Made by a program: the position numbers and the translations under genes
Assembly (NCBI GenBank): GCA_026724425.1
Contig: JAIUCV010000007.1
Location: forward strand, 22,287,286 to 22,351,285
DNA length: 64,000 bases
Direction: 5' to 3'
Origin: Erythrophleum ivorense
Taxonomy: Eukaryota; Streptophyta; Magnoliopsida; Fabales; Fabaceae
The notes under the pieces: generated by a model
The model's input: the letters and a program-made list of their open reading frames with translations, nothing else
Databases searched by the model: none
Told to the model about the DNA's origin: nothing
Shown here: piece after piece, positions 1 through 10,410 of the stretch
Position numbering within the stretch: position 1 is the stretch's first letter
Layout of the letters: every line of letters starts with the position of its first letter

Positions 1-23
1 GAGCGAAGCTCTTCTCACTAGTA

Positions 24-433
24 AGGCCTTTTGAGGGAGGATCTCTGAATGGCGGATCTCCTCAGGAACAAAACCCCACCAGGCCATGTGTCGGGTGCCA
101 CAACAGGGACAATATCGCTGAAGGCTCTGTGTGGTGTTTGGTATCAGAGTCGGACAGGTGTTTCCCAGCGAGGCCTTTTGAGGGAGGATCCTTGAATGGC
201 GGATCTCCTCAGGAACAAAATCCCACCAGGCCATGTGTCGGGTACCGCAACGAGGACAATATCGCTGGAGACTCTGTGTGGTGTTTGGTATCAGAGCCAG
301 GCAGGTATTTCCCAGTAAGGCCTTTTAAGGGAGGATCCCTGAATGGCGAATCTCCTCAGGAATAAAACCCCACCAGGCCAAGTGTCAGGTGTCGCAATAG
401 GGACGATATCGCTGGAGACTCTGTGTGGTGTTT
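24..433 (+). repeat. 147-bp tandem units spanning TRIM LTR end and PBS
   Basis: Three plus-strand units start at AGGCCTTTT at 24, 171 and 318, with an exact period of 147 bp. Each holds the last ~115 bp of the TRIM LTR. In the first two the PBS and ~20 bp of leader follow before the sequence jumps back into the LTR. A fresh LTR start (TGTAATATCCCACATCGG) follows at 436 and is cut at 564 by the inversion. The unit does not correspond to a whole LTR, so it arose by internal duplication and not by simple tandem insertion. Confidence 0.85.
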
Positions 434-564
434 AATGTAATATCCCACATCGGGTAGGAAGACCCTGGGAACGGCCCATATAAGTGGGAGCGAAGCTCTC
501 CCCACCAGCGAGGCCTTTTGAAGGAAGATCCCTAAATGGCGGATCCCCTCAAGAACAAAACCCC

Positions 565-740
565 ACACAGAGCCTCCAGCGATATTATTCCCATTCCGAC
601 ACATGGCCTGGTGGGGTTTCATTCTTAAGGAGATCCGCCATTCAGGGATCTCCCTCAAAAGGCTTCGCTCGTGGGGAAAGCTTCGCTCCTACTTATATGG
701 GTCATTCCTAGGGTCTTCCTACCCGATGTAGGACATTACA
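565..740 (-). mobile_element. TRIM LTR, minus-strand copy
   Basis: Read on the minus strand, this is one LTR of ~176 bp. It begins TGTAATGTCCTACATCGGG at 740 and ends near ...GGCTCTGTGT at 565. It meets a truncated plus-strand LTR at 564/565, which creates a large inverted repeat. Confidence 0.8.
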
Positions 741-805
741 TTCCACCCCCCTTGGGGCTAACCCATCCTCGGGTTGCACATGCAAACAGGCCGGCTCTGA
801 TACCA
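741..805 (-). other. TRIM internal domain (~65 bp), PBS to PPT
   Basis: On the minus strand the order is PBS (TGGTATCAGAGCCGG, 805-791), ~35 bp of leader, a purine tract (CAAGGGGGGTGGAA, 754-741), then the next LTR start at 740. The whole interior is only ~65 bp. It carries the two replication signals and no coding capacity, which is typical of TRIMs. A second copy with the same layout is at 1141-1205. Confidence 0.8.
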
Positions 806-1140
806 AACACCACACAGAGCCTCCAGTGATATTGTCTCTATTGCAGCACCCGACACATGGCCTGGTAGGGTTTTGGTCCTAAAGAGATCCACCATTCAGG
901 GATCCTCCCTCAAAAGGCCTCGCTGGGAACACTTGCCCGGCTCTGATACCAAACACCACACAGAGCCTCCAGCAATATTGTCCCCGTTGCGACACTCAAC
1001 ACATGGCCTGGTGGGATTTTGTTCTTGAGGAGATCTGCCATTTAGGGATCCTCCCTCAAAAGGCCTCACTGGTGGGAGAGCTTCGCTCCCATTTATATGG
1101 GCCGTTCCCAGGGTCTTCTTACCCGATGTGAGACATTACA
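806..1140 (-). repeat. Minus-strand TRIM LTR with one extra 146-bp unit
   Basis: Read from 1140 leftward, this is an LTR start followed by the LTR body, a PBS at 951-939, and a second LTR tail ending at 806. The marker AAAAGGCCT ends at 920 and 1066, which is 146 bp apart. Confidence 0.75.
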
Positions 1141-1205
1141 TTCCACCCCCCTTGGGGCCAACCCGTCCTCGGGTTGCACATGCGAACAGGCCGGCTTTGA
1201 TACCA
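1141..1205 (-). other. TRIM internal domain, second copy
   Basis: Same structure as the interior at 741-805: PBS at 1205-1193 with one substitution (TGGTATCAAAGCC), a short leader, and a GGGG-rich purine tract next to the LTR start at 1140. Confidence 0.75.
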
Positions 1206-1687
1206 AACACCACACAGAGCCTCCAGCGACATTGTTCTCGTTGCGGCACCCGACACATGGCCTGGTGGGGTTTTGTTCCTGAGGAGATCCACCATTTAGG
1301 GATCCTCCCTTAAAAGGCCTCACTGGGAATACCTGCCCGGCTCTAACACCAAACACCACACAGAGCCTCCAATGATATTGTCCCCGTTGCAGCACCCGAC
1401 ACATGGCCTGGTGGGGTTTTGTTCCTGAGGAGATCCACCATTTAGGGATCCTCCCTTAAAAGGCCTCACTGGGAATACCTGCCCGGCTCTAACACCAAAC
1501 ACCACACAGAGCCTCCAATGATATTGTCCCCGTTGCAGCACCCGACACATGGCCTGGTGGGGTTTTGTTCCTGAGGAGATCCGCCATTTAGGGATCCTCC
1601 CTCAAAAGGCCTCGCTGGTGGGGAGAGCTTCACTCCCACTTATATGGGTCGTTCCCAGGGTCTTCCTACCCGATGTGGAACATTACA
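1206..1687 (-). repeat. Minus-strand TRIM LTR with two extra 146-bp units
   Basis: The marker AAAAGGCCT ends at 1320, 1466 and 1612, a period of 146 bp. Units 1321-1466 and 1467-1612 differ at only about two positions, including both copies of the same mutated PBS. This last duplication is therefore recent and copied an already inactive PBS. The LTR start is at 1687. Confidence 0.85.
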
Positions 1688-3304
1688 TTATGTATGTGTA
1701 AACGGGATTTAAATCTATTGAGATTCCTCCAAATATCATTTCCCTCAAACTATGCTAGGTGAGCCGAGCAAAGAAAGAAACGAAAGCCAACCCCTGAAGA
1801 GTGCATGATTAGTGAATTGGATATATAGAAATAGGTTTTGAAGTGTACTTTATAGTCAAATGATGTACCCAAGCTATGTATTTGTAATGTAAACTCACGA
1901 ATAGCTTATATAATGTATATGAATGATGTATGAACATCCTTTGCACTTATGTGAATGGAAATGTGTAAGTTTGCCACTTGGTAGCCTTTATGTGTGAGTA
2001 TTGATGTGTGTATGGCAAGATGAACCTAGTCATATGAATCTTATGGCTAAACAAGTGTAAAAATAGATATGTATGATAAATGTAATCTTATAAGAGTCAT
2101 TTGAGCACATTTGTACAAAAGTGGTTGTTGTATGCCTAAGAGAAAGTATGGAACCTTCAATATGAGTTGGAGTTAGGAAGTGAATCTGAGCTCCATGGTT
2201 TTTTGAATTAGTTGGCATGCATATTTTAAGGTGTTATGGTGCTTTTGGATGTGCCCAAGTGGTCTTGGTTCAAGGGGAAGACCATTTGGTGCTTAATTGA
2301 ACCATTTTATAACAAAAAATAGACCAATTTGTGAGCTGAATCCCAACCTAACCAAATGAACAATCTTGAGGCTGAGATTTTGTAAACATATAGATCTCAT
2401 ATAGGGATTTCTCTTGGTCTAAGAACTACATTATTTGGAAGTCTATAGAATTTATTATAATTTTTCAAAATTTATATCAGAAGTTGGTTTTAGTTTGTAC
2501 ACTATTCACTGGGTCAAAATTGTTTTAGTCAAATGAGGTCCAATGATTCTAAAATTTTATATGGAGAAACTAGACATTCACAATGACCTGTATCAATTAG
2601 AAGCACCTCATTTGGAGGTCTGTAGAGAGAGAAATGATTTTTTGAAGTTTTGTATTAGTACTAGTAGTGCCAGCCAAGTTCAAGTACTATTCCATCAATT
2701 TTCGTTTGCTTAATGTTATTTTCTTGGTCTAAAGTAATTTTTTCCTTAAAGTAGACATCTATAACTTTCCAAGTTAGTATAGTTTGCCGAAATTGGATGT
2801 TTATCAAATTAGTTATGAATTTTGAAATTCATATTAGTAAACTATCTCAAAACTCCAGGATAGCTGAACATACATTACTTTCCTATTGTCAATTGTAGTA
2901 TAAATGCTATTTTCATGGCTTGGAACTGTTTTAACATGAAGTTAACATTCAAGGCTTTCCAGAAAACTATGGTTTGTTGGGTTTCAATTTTTCTATAATT
3001 AATTATAAATTTTCAAATTTGATGATAGAAACTTGGTTTTGAAACCTAAGACTGATTGTTGAAGACCATGGGGAAGAGCTTGAAATTCGTGTTTCTTGTC
3101 AAATTTTGTGATGAATCTGAGTTGCTATGATATGTTAGGAAAACATTTGAGTTGAGAAAGAATTAAATGACTCATATGCTAAGAGTTGGACAATTTCAGT
3201 TACCATTTGTCCACTCCCCATTGTCTTGCAAGTGCATATGTGATAAAACCATGATTGATGCCTTTAATTATATAAATGGAGATGTATGAATATATGGTGT
3301 TACA
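1688..3304 (+). mobile_element. R1 LTR, 3' part only (subgroup A)
   Basis: This is the last ~1.6 kb of a large R1 LTR. The alignment resumes at TTATGTATG right after the TRIM array, at the place equivalent to ~45229 of the intact copy 43024-46741. It carries the family box AAGCACCTCATTTGGAG at 2601-2617 and ends GGTGTTACA at 3304. No PBS follows, so it is a solo LTR or a 3' LTR. The 5' part lies left of the window, beyond the TRIM. Confidence 0.75.
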
Positions 3305-5311
3305 TTGAATACATGAGACAACCTATACTTAAGTAGGATAAGCCAATTGATTTTTCCTCATAATCAATAAGAAAACCTAACATATAGAATCAGTCACTAA
3401 AACTTTTATAATCTTACAAATCCACTAGGATTATCACAGATTCTTAACCCAAGTGATATACAAAAGAAGTGAATAAGTTAAGCACGAGCTCACCTAAAAC
3501 ATTCTTGATAGCTCACTCATAACACAACAATGATTGTTCAAAACTCAACTAGAGAATTTAAGTGTAGTAAACCTTCAGCAAGCAAGTAGGTGATGAAGTA
3601 TACCTCTCTCTAAGGTAGCGTCTATTCTGCTAACTTCATCTTTTTTCAATAAGCTCTTAAATGCCCAGTCATTTGTAATAGCCATTACTCAAGGACAATC
3701 TTTCTTCTTGATGCATCTTGCTTGCAACAGCTAGGTGCTACTTCATTACATGTTGGAAACGTAGTTCCCACAACGTTCAATTGGATTGTCTATCTTCATA
3801 AATGCTAGATATTCTCTCCTTTTGCTTTAATTTTCTTTCTATAGTTCTCTTTTGAAGCTCAATGGAATTGAGAAAGAGAGCCTTTGAAAATGCCTTTGTT
3901 ATTTCCCTCTTATGCAGCAATAAATGTTGTTAATTGAGATGAAATTGCGTGTACATCTACTCCTCAGACTTTCCTCCTTATATAACTGAGTGATGTATTT
4001 TGTTTGCATATTTAAAGAATATAACTTTTTAACATTCCTCTTTTCTCTCTACTATACTTTCTTTTCACGTTTTTACACATTGGTTAAAGTCTGATAGTTT
4101 CTACACACAAGGCAAAGTCAACACCTTATTTGAGAATCTCATGAGCCACGGTTATGTAACTGTCTTGGCCCAGCTTTGAAACACGATCTTCCTTAAAGTG
4201 ATCTGGGCCCAGACTGTGAAAGAAAGATTTAGCCCACTTCGATTTTAATGAAAAAACATGTTAGCCTCAAAATGACTAAATCAGATCTTGCATCAATGAA
4301 GCACAAAACGTTAGTTAAAATTGATTTCTCTTCATCTTTGGCCCAAAAAAATGAAATATTTTGCTGACAAAATATATTCTTATTTTTTATAAATATTATT
4401 TGGCATAATTAAAGTTTATTAAGAATTTATTTAAATATTTTCGTATTAACAATAATTTCATATATTCGGTTCACAACCTAATCATGCAGATACATGAGAA
4501 TTTAGTTTCATTTCTAAACATGTGCAACGGAATCACAGGAAGCAAACTGTCATTATTGCACCACAGGTTCACCTTAGTTAAGTCTCGGAAACCAACGTTT
4601 TTAGAATTGAATCAATTATTAAATTGATAGAAATATTAGGTTATAATTCATTAGTCTAACTATAATTCAACAATAATAAAATTGACAATAATTAAAAATA
4701 TTTTTTTTATAATTTTATATGTTAAAATTTTAATATAATAAATAAATACTAATAAATTTTAAATATTACTAATTATTAATTTTAAATATTGATAAAAAAG
4801 GAGTAATTTTAACCAAATATCTTAATATCTAAGAAAGATGCGCTAATTAAAGATGAAGTCTAACCAAAAACAAACACAAAAAATGATCAAGTACATACTT
4901 TGTGTTTCCCTTATATTCTTTTTTTTTAAATTTTTTTCTATTTCAACCTTTTCTTTATCCTATTGCTTTGTATTTTCAATTTTTTAAGTCTGTCCAAGGT
5001 AAAATAAAAAGGATTTTGAAACTAATTGAACCTTAAACTGGTCCAATATTGAATGATTTGACTAGTTCTTGGCTAGGTTTTTGACAAGCTAGGTTTATGA
5101 ATTAATCGAATCAGTTTAGTAATCAATTTACAATTTTTTATTGATTCAACTTATTCTAATTCAATTTTAATAACATTGTTGAAAACTTATAGGGTTATAT
5201 TCCATGTAGCTAGAATTCATGTCTTTTGTAGATAAAGATAAATGGTGCTATGGTATTTCATAATATGTTATCTCTATTTACTTCTTCATCAAGCCTATGT
5301 TTATGCGTAGT
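3305..5311. other. AT-rich region, unassigned
   Basis: I see no gene here. On the minus strand a TATA-like motif with a purine-rich downstream region lies near 3990 (read TATATAAGGAGG). It would fit a decayed LTR or promoter in reverse orientation, but termini and target duplications were not found. From 4370 the sequence is very AT-rich. Confidence 0.4.
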
Positions 5312-5699
5312 CTTAAGTACGCTTTTGGCCCTTTAAATTTTATAAATATTTTAATTTGGTCTTCTTATTTTGAAAAGAAACAATGTTATTATCTTTTTTC
5401 TTTTTTTTTAAGTTGATGAAATTTTGTCCCCTTAATTTGTCTCATAATCCATGCATAATTTAATTTCAAATATAAGAAAATGTTGACCTAGATGTCAAAT
5501 TTGAATGTGAGTATCAAAAATATATATATCTAAGTTACTAAACTGTTAAATTTAGAGTTAAATTTTATATGGATTATGAGATAAATGAAAAAAATTGAAT
5601 CAATTTTAAACATATGAGGACAACATTGTCTTTTTTTAACCTAAAGGAACCAAATTAAAATTTTTATAAAACTAGAAGGGCCAAAAATATATTTAAGCC
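5312..5699. mobile_element. MITE-1 copy a, foldback element (~388 bp)
   Basis: The two ends are inverted copies of each other over ~55 bp. The left end reads TTTTGGCCCTTTAAATTTTA and the right end, reverse-complemented, reads TTTTGGCCCTTCTAGTTTTA. Both continue into ATTTTAATTTGG. The middle is AT-rich and non-coding. The size and long imperfect terminal inverted repeats fit a non-autonomous DNA transposon. The exact target duplication is unclear (CTTAAG-like on both sides). Confidence 0.65.
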
Positions 5700-5837
5700 T
5701 TACAAATAAGATTCTTCTTTTGAAACAAAAAAAAATTGCTTGTATCATATAAAGGCTCTAGCAATGCTATTATTTTAGACCGTTGTCGCATCTTTAAGGA
5801 ATAAAATTATAACCTTATAATTATGAAGTTAATAATA
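5700..5837. other. Spacer between two MITE-1 copies
   Basis: Short AT-rich spacer with no recognisable feature. Confidence 0.4.
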
Positions 5838-6226
5838 GGCTTGAATGAGCTTTTGCTCCCCAAATTTCATAAAATTTTTACTCTGGTCCCTTTGTTACAA
5901 AATTAAGCAATGTTGTTCTCCTATTTCTAAAACACTCTAATTTTTCCCTTGTCACATTTCCATTTAAAATTTATCACTCCATTAACTTACATGCTAAATC
6001 TGTATGTGACCTAATGATCTTAGGTTAATAAATAATATTTAAGTCAGCAAACTATTAAGTTTTGACATTATTTTTTTCATATAAATTATATAACAAAAAG
6101 GTAAAATTGAATTTTTTTTCCTTTTTTATAAAAAAGAGGGCAACATTGTTTGTTTTTAAACTAAGAAGACCAAATTAAATGCGACTTATATAAAACTTGA
6201 GGGATAATAGTGTATTTAATACTTAA
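5838..6226. mobile_element. MITE-1 copy b, foldback element (~389 bp)
   Basis: This has the same length and internal landmarks as the element at 5312-5699: GGTCCCTTTGTTAC at the left, an AAGCAATGTTG box, and inverted GGGCAACATTG and AAGACCAAATTAAAT boxes at the right. The terminal repeats are more decayed. It is a second, diverged member of the same family only ~140 bp away. Confidence 0.55.
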
Positions 6227-7431
6227 AAGTGAAATTTTGTTTGATAATATATATAATTTATGTATATATATTCAATGACTATTAAATAAATTTCTTGTAT
6301 CATTTGGGTGGAGTTGGATACACAACCCAAGCTGCGTGAACTTTTTGTGACAAAAATTAATTTAACCATAGCTCGGGCAAGCAACTAATGCAAGGCAGTT
6401 CTTCTTCTATGTATTGGATATGCTGAAGAATAGATTGAATTCAAAATGTTGGTGTAATGGGGAATAAATTTAAGGGGAAACTACATTTAATTTCATAAGT
6501 TATAGTTTAATTATAAATTTGTTATTTTAACTTAAAATATTACAATTTATTCCACTAATAAACTATTAGAAAAGGTGAAAATTTTAAAAATCAGTTAAAA
6601 TATAACATCTTAAAAGAAATTAGAAATTTGGAGAAATGCAAGTCAGAAATTGTGCAGGAGGAAAATTAGAGAAGATGAGAGAGATATAAGAAACCTAGCT
6701 AAGTAGAGCATACGAATAAGCCAAATAGGTGGTAAGCTAGCATAGACGAAAATGCAACTAATGAAAATTGTAGCTCTTAAAATTTTTTATTTCAATATAT
6801 TATTTATTTATAGTTGTGCTTATTTTGACTAAATATATTTTTAATAAACATATTATTGTTAAATTAAATATTATCTTTTAATTTTAAAAATATTTTTCTA
6901 GTATATTCTTCGTTTTTAGCATGCTTTTATTTATTTTTATAACATAATTTTAATTTTTTAATTTTTTTTTAAAAAAGGTTATGCTATAATCTAGTAAATG
7001 CGTATAGTTATTTATTTAATCATTGAAAGATATTTTAGTTAAAATGAGTGTAATTGTCATTTATCTTTTAATTTTAGCTAGGGAAAATAATTTTCAAAAC
7101 AGAGAAAAAAGTCCTATAATTAAGTTTTTTTTTAAAAAAAGGAGGAGACTAATTTGGCTTTTTGTTTTATACTTTTTACTGCGTAACTATTATAAGAGAT
7201 ATCAAATTTTCATCCTTTCCTAGCGCTCTATACCAAACAATCAAGGCCATCCTTTAAATGATAAATTATTTATATAAAGTACTTTTATATTTGTTTATTT
7301 GTTTTTGCCACTAACGAGATATATTACACTACAAAATTATATCTATTTTTTATAGAGAAAATAAAAACCAGGTTAACGCCAGTAATGTACAAGAAAACTT
7401 TACCCAAAAAAATATGTAAGAATAAATATTG
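6227..7431. other. AT-rich region, unassigned
   Basis: No feature is supported. The sequence is very AT-rich with long T/A runs. A 66-codon frame at 7023-7223 is low-complexity (I/L/K/F-rich) and is not taken as a gene. Confidence 0.4.
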
Positions 7432-7844
7432 GGTAATTTATTCTCTTTAACTTTAAAAATTTACAATAAAGACCCCCCTAAACTTTAAATTTTTTATAAT
7501 ATAACATCTTTATTAACTTTTTCATCTAAAACCTTTATTACCACTTATCTGTATAGGCTTAAGAAAGCCAAATTAGTAAGAAATTCATTTGAATTATCAT
7601 CCTAATTAAATCATAACCAAGGGCTTTTTGTCATTTTTCTTTTCACATTTTTTTGCAACAATAAATCCCCTTGGGATGACAAATTGGATGCAGTTTTTGT
7701 TAACTTTGCGTGTTTTAGCCTATATGAATAAGTAGAGTTAGGGTTTTAGACAAAAAATAAAAATAATAATAACAAAGAGGTTATGTTACATGAAAATATT
7801 AAATGTTTGAGGTCAACATTTAAAGTTAAAGAGAATAAATTGCA
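7432..7844. mobile_element. MITE-2, foldback element (~410 bp)
   Basis: The termini are near-perfect inverted repeats of about 23 bp: AATTTATTCTCTTTAACTTT at the left and its reverse complement at 7823-7842. Internal boxes (TTATAATATAACATCTTTATT and a reverse-strand counterpart) extend the foldback. There are no open frames. It is a different family from the elements at 5312 and 5838. Confidence 0.65.
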
Positions 7845-8184
7845 TAAGCTCCTAAATTGAAGTAAGTTGATTTTATTTTGGCCATAATCATGCCATATAT
7901 ATATATATATATCTTCCTCTCACAGACCAGTAGTTAATATTTCGAATATCAAGAATGTTTAAAACACCCTTCAACTTAGTCACGATCGCATTTCAAACTA
8001 AATTCATACTCAGGGGTTGGCATTTTAGGCTTTATTGCTATTATACTTAATGAATTTGAGCGTGCACATGCAGTTCAACCCCATGCCATGCAGTCTTCGC
8101 GTTCCTGAATCCTCTTCTAGTTGGTACTCTTGAAGTGCACAGTCAAGCTCAAAGTTGTCCCCATTTGCAACACACGAAGCAAAT
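7845..8184. other. Region upstream of the candidate exon
   Basis: A short (AT)n tract lies at about 7894-7911. From about 8020 the GC content rises toward the exon at 8185. A stop codon in the exon's frame is at 8131-8133, with possible splice acceptors (AG) just after it. No TATA box with a clear position was found. Confidence 0.35.
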
Positions 8185-8508
8185 ATGTGGGTGTTCGTGT
8201 GGGCAACCTTCATCTACTGCTTTGCTGTTCCTGATTACAAAAGCTACCCTAAACTGGCTGCTTCGGTTGCTTTAATAGCTGGATCTTTGTGTTCGGTCTC
8301 AATACTATCTATCTCTCTTCCGCATCTGCTTGGGCAACTCACTTCCGTGGTTTGGATCTTCCTGCTAATGTATGTTGCGCGCAGCCTGATTGTGAAAGTG
8401 GGTCAAGTTGTCCGCCAGGCATCCAGGACTGCATTTTTTAATGTCATAGGAAACTGTAATGGGATCATAAGAAGCAATATAACAGAGCAGAGACGGTGCT
8501 GTATGTAA
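8185..8508 (+). CDS. Candidate small membrane protein exon, unknown
   Basis: I do not recognise the product. The frame encodes 107 residues from the first ATG at 8185; the frame is open back to 8134, so it may also be the last exon of a spliced gene. It is clearly richer in GC than its surroundings, unlike nearly every other frame here. Three hydrophobic segments are visible at residues ~2-15, ~24-45 and ~52-72, followed by a basic tail with several Arg residues. This suggests a small multi-pass membrane protein with a soluble C-terminus. A polyadenylation-like AATGAAAT lies near 8573. It sits between foldback elements, with no neighbour that hints at function. It could be a gene fragment carried by a transposon. 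Confidence 0.4.
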   Translation: MWVFVWATFIYCFAVPDYKSYPKLAASVALIAGSLCSVSILSISLPHLLGQLTSVVWIFLLMYVARSLIVKVGQVVRQASRTAFFNVIGNCNGIIRSNITEQRRCCM

Positions 8509-9320
8509 CTGTAAGCTACCTTAGTACATAGACTTTTCGGAATTCTCTTATGGGTGTGCTTAATTTGTTATGAATGAAATTACAAATCTGGAAATATTAT
8601 GTAGGAGCAAAAAATGAAAGAGTGTGGAAATGTAAGAATAAAACAAATGATGTAATATAGACTTTCATTGGCTTGAAATAGTTTAATTTTCACTCTACGG
8701 GTCCACTGCCGCTTTTCTCTAGTTCCTCCCAAGGCTTTTGCAACAGTTGAACTGGATAGACCTTTGCAAAACGACGTCGTAAAATATTCCAATGCCAATA
8801 TATCTTTTACTTTACTTTATTTATCTGAATAAAACCCATGACTAAATGACACTCTTTTTTAAGATATATTCAAATTACAAAGCTTTTTTTTTTAACTTTG
8901 TGAAAAATTACACTCCATTCTTTTATTTGAAATTAAAGGGTATGATATACTTATTTCCTCTATAATAAAACATAAGTTACATTTACATTTGTTGTAATGA
9001 AAATGTATATAAATATATAGTTTAATTAAAAAATTATATAATTATTTAGGGATAAAAATCATGTACTTATTATAATATTATTAGAGAATTATATATTTAT
9101 CATATTTTAAGAAGAAAATCTGATAGTAAAGATATAAATAATTATACTTAAATCTAATCATTTTTAAAATAAGAAAAAGTTCTTTAATTTAAATTACTCC
9201 ATCGTGAAAAGAGAATAATTTTCCATACGCCGACGTAGTGCCACCCATCTCTGCATTCGTTTATGTGTAATCAAATTATTTTTCCCAAACCGTGGTGATA
9301 GAAACGGATTGTCCGCAGTC
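8509..9320. other. Non-coding, downstream of candidate exon
   Basis: The 3' flank of the exon is followed by AT-rich DNA. A palindromic ACGACGTCGT lies near 8771 in a locally GC-richer stretch (8690-8790); its role is unknown. No gene is supported. Confidence 0.35.
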
Positions 9321-9789
9321 GGTGCCAACTGCGCCTCATTTTGGGGTGTGGTTGAGCCATTTGATCCATGTAACAATTTTTGGATTGTCCAATCACGTTT
9401 GGATAGTATTTAGTGAAAAAGAAAATTTGTAGATAGATTAAAAATTTTTTAACTATGAGAGAAATTTTTAATTGTGAGGACAAAATTTTAATTTTTTTTA
9501 AAATTAAATCTCAAAAATTTTAATTGTGAAGATTAAAAATTTAAATGTGAGAGGAAATATTTATTGTAAATGACTTTAAATTTTAAAATTATTTTATCGA
9601 TACAGTTAAAATTTTTTGCTCTCACAGGTTAAATTTTTTTACAACTAAAATTTTTATCTTTATAGTCAAAATTTTTTATCTTTACAAAAAATTTTTTTTT
9701 GAGGAAATATTACCCAAACGCAATCAAACAATCCGGAAATTAGTGCATGAATCAAATGGCTCAACCCCAAAACGACGTGCAGTTGGCAC
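9321..9789. mobile_element. MITE-3, long-TIR foldback element (~470 bp)
   Basis: The left end GTGCCAACTGCGCCTCATTT and the right end (reverse-complemented GTGCCAACTGCACGTCGTTT) form inverted repeats of roughly 85 bp. They include TTGAGCCATTTGAT and the TTGGATTGT-like boxes. The interior repeats AAAATTTTTAATTGTGAG-type motifs in both orientations, so the whole element could form a long hairpin. It is non-coding. The target duplication was not resolved. Confidence 0.65.
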
Positions 9790-9950
9790 AATTCTTTTCC
9801 AGTGGTGATTCAATTATTCGCTGTGAGTTATAAAATTGATACGGCATACACATTTTATTATTATTTTGGATGCTCAAGCAAACTCGTCAAGAGATTATAA
9901 TTTTTTCGAATACACAGGGGGCAAGCCCAAGGCAAGAAAACAAAGGGAGA

Positions 9951-10410
9951 TCACTCTGTTGTCACAGATCGAGGTAGGGGAACTCCAGTAATATCATCTA
10001 ACATAATCTTCCCTACACTAGGAGGAGGTCTCATGGAATCTAAGTAGAAGAGCTTGGGTGTAATTCGCCATCCAGTCAGTACAGCAGTTAGTTTCGCAGA
10101 AGGTGTGTTCAATCCTCGCGCATCACTGGCTACAGCAACCAGATTGAAGCATGAATACACCTTGTCACAACCATTCTGCACCAAACCAAGGGCAGCCATA
10201 GAGTCAGTGTGAATCACCACCTTTTCTAGGTTTCACTTTCTCGTGAGCTTAAGGTCCCACAAGATGCCCCAAAGCTCCGCCGTGGTGATAGGGTATCGCC
10301 CAAGGTTACTTTCAAAGCTAGCAATTCACTCACCAAGCTCATCTCTAATGATGCCACTGCAAGTGGTTAAACTATTTGCCTTTAACAGACCCATTGACGT
10401 TAACTTTGGC
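9951..10410 (-). pseudogene. Decayed RNase H domain of a plant LINE
   Basis: Read on the minus strand from 10410, the frame opens with KVNVNGSVKG, then SGIIRDELGE, RYPITTAELWGILWDLKL and VVIHTDSMAALGLV. This is the order of an RVT_3-type RNase H fold: the first catalytic Asp region (here Asn in place of Asp in VNVNG), the TTAELWG Glu helix, and the HTDS Asp. A C-terminal DDITGVPLPR tail resembles the end of plant L1-type proteins. At least two in-frame stops (after DELGE and after LTRK) interrupt it. No polyA tail or reverse transcriptase was found next to it, so it is an isolated fragment. Confidence 0.7.

Larger units (their letters stand above)
1..1687. mobile_element. Rearranged TRIM array, head-to-head, multiple PBS
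   Basis: This is a non-coding terminal-repeat retrotransposon in miniature (TRIM) in an amplified form. The LTR begins TGTAATGTCCCACATCGG, is about 177-190 bp long and is followed by a tRNA-iMet primer-binding site (TGGTATCAGAGCC). Plus-strand copies fill 1-564 and minus-strand copies fill 565-1687, so the orientation flips at about 564/565. PBS-like sites lie at 139-151 and 286-298 (+) and at 793-805, 939-951, 1193-1205, 1339-1351 and 1485-1497 (-); the last two are mutated (TGGTGTTAGAGCC). No gag or pol exists, and open frames here are chance frames repeated in each unit. The array starts before the window. At 1688 a large LTR resumes at a position that matches uninterrupted copies, so the TRIM inserted into that LTR. 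Confidence 0.85.

Noticed and set aside
139..153. TGGTATCAGAG motif as part of a tRNA gene
   Set aside because: Only the 3' tRNA complement is present, directly after an LTR end; this is a primer-binding site, and no cloverleaf exists.
129..1550. Several 60-103 codon frames with repeated peptide blocks such as GGSLNGGSPQEQNP
   Set aside because: They recur because the 147-bp TRIM unit is a multiple of three (49 codons). They appear on both strands and span the PBS, so they are chance frames.
8155..8184. Extending the candidate membrane protein to a start at 8155
   Set aside because: The codon at 8155 is TTG, not ATG; a nuclear plant gene would more likely start at 8185 or be spliced from an upstream exon.
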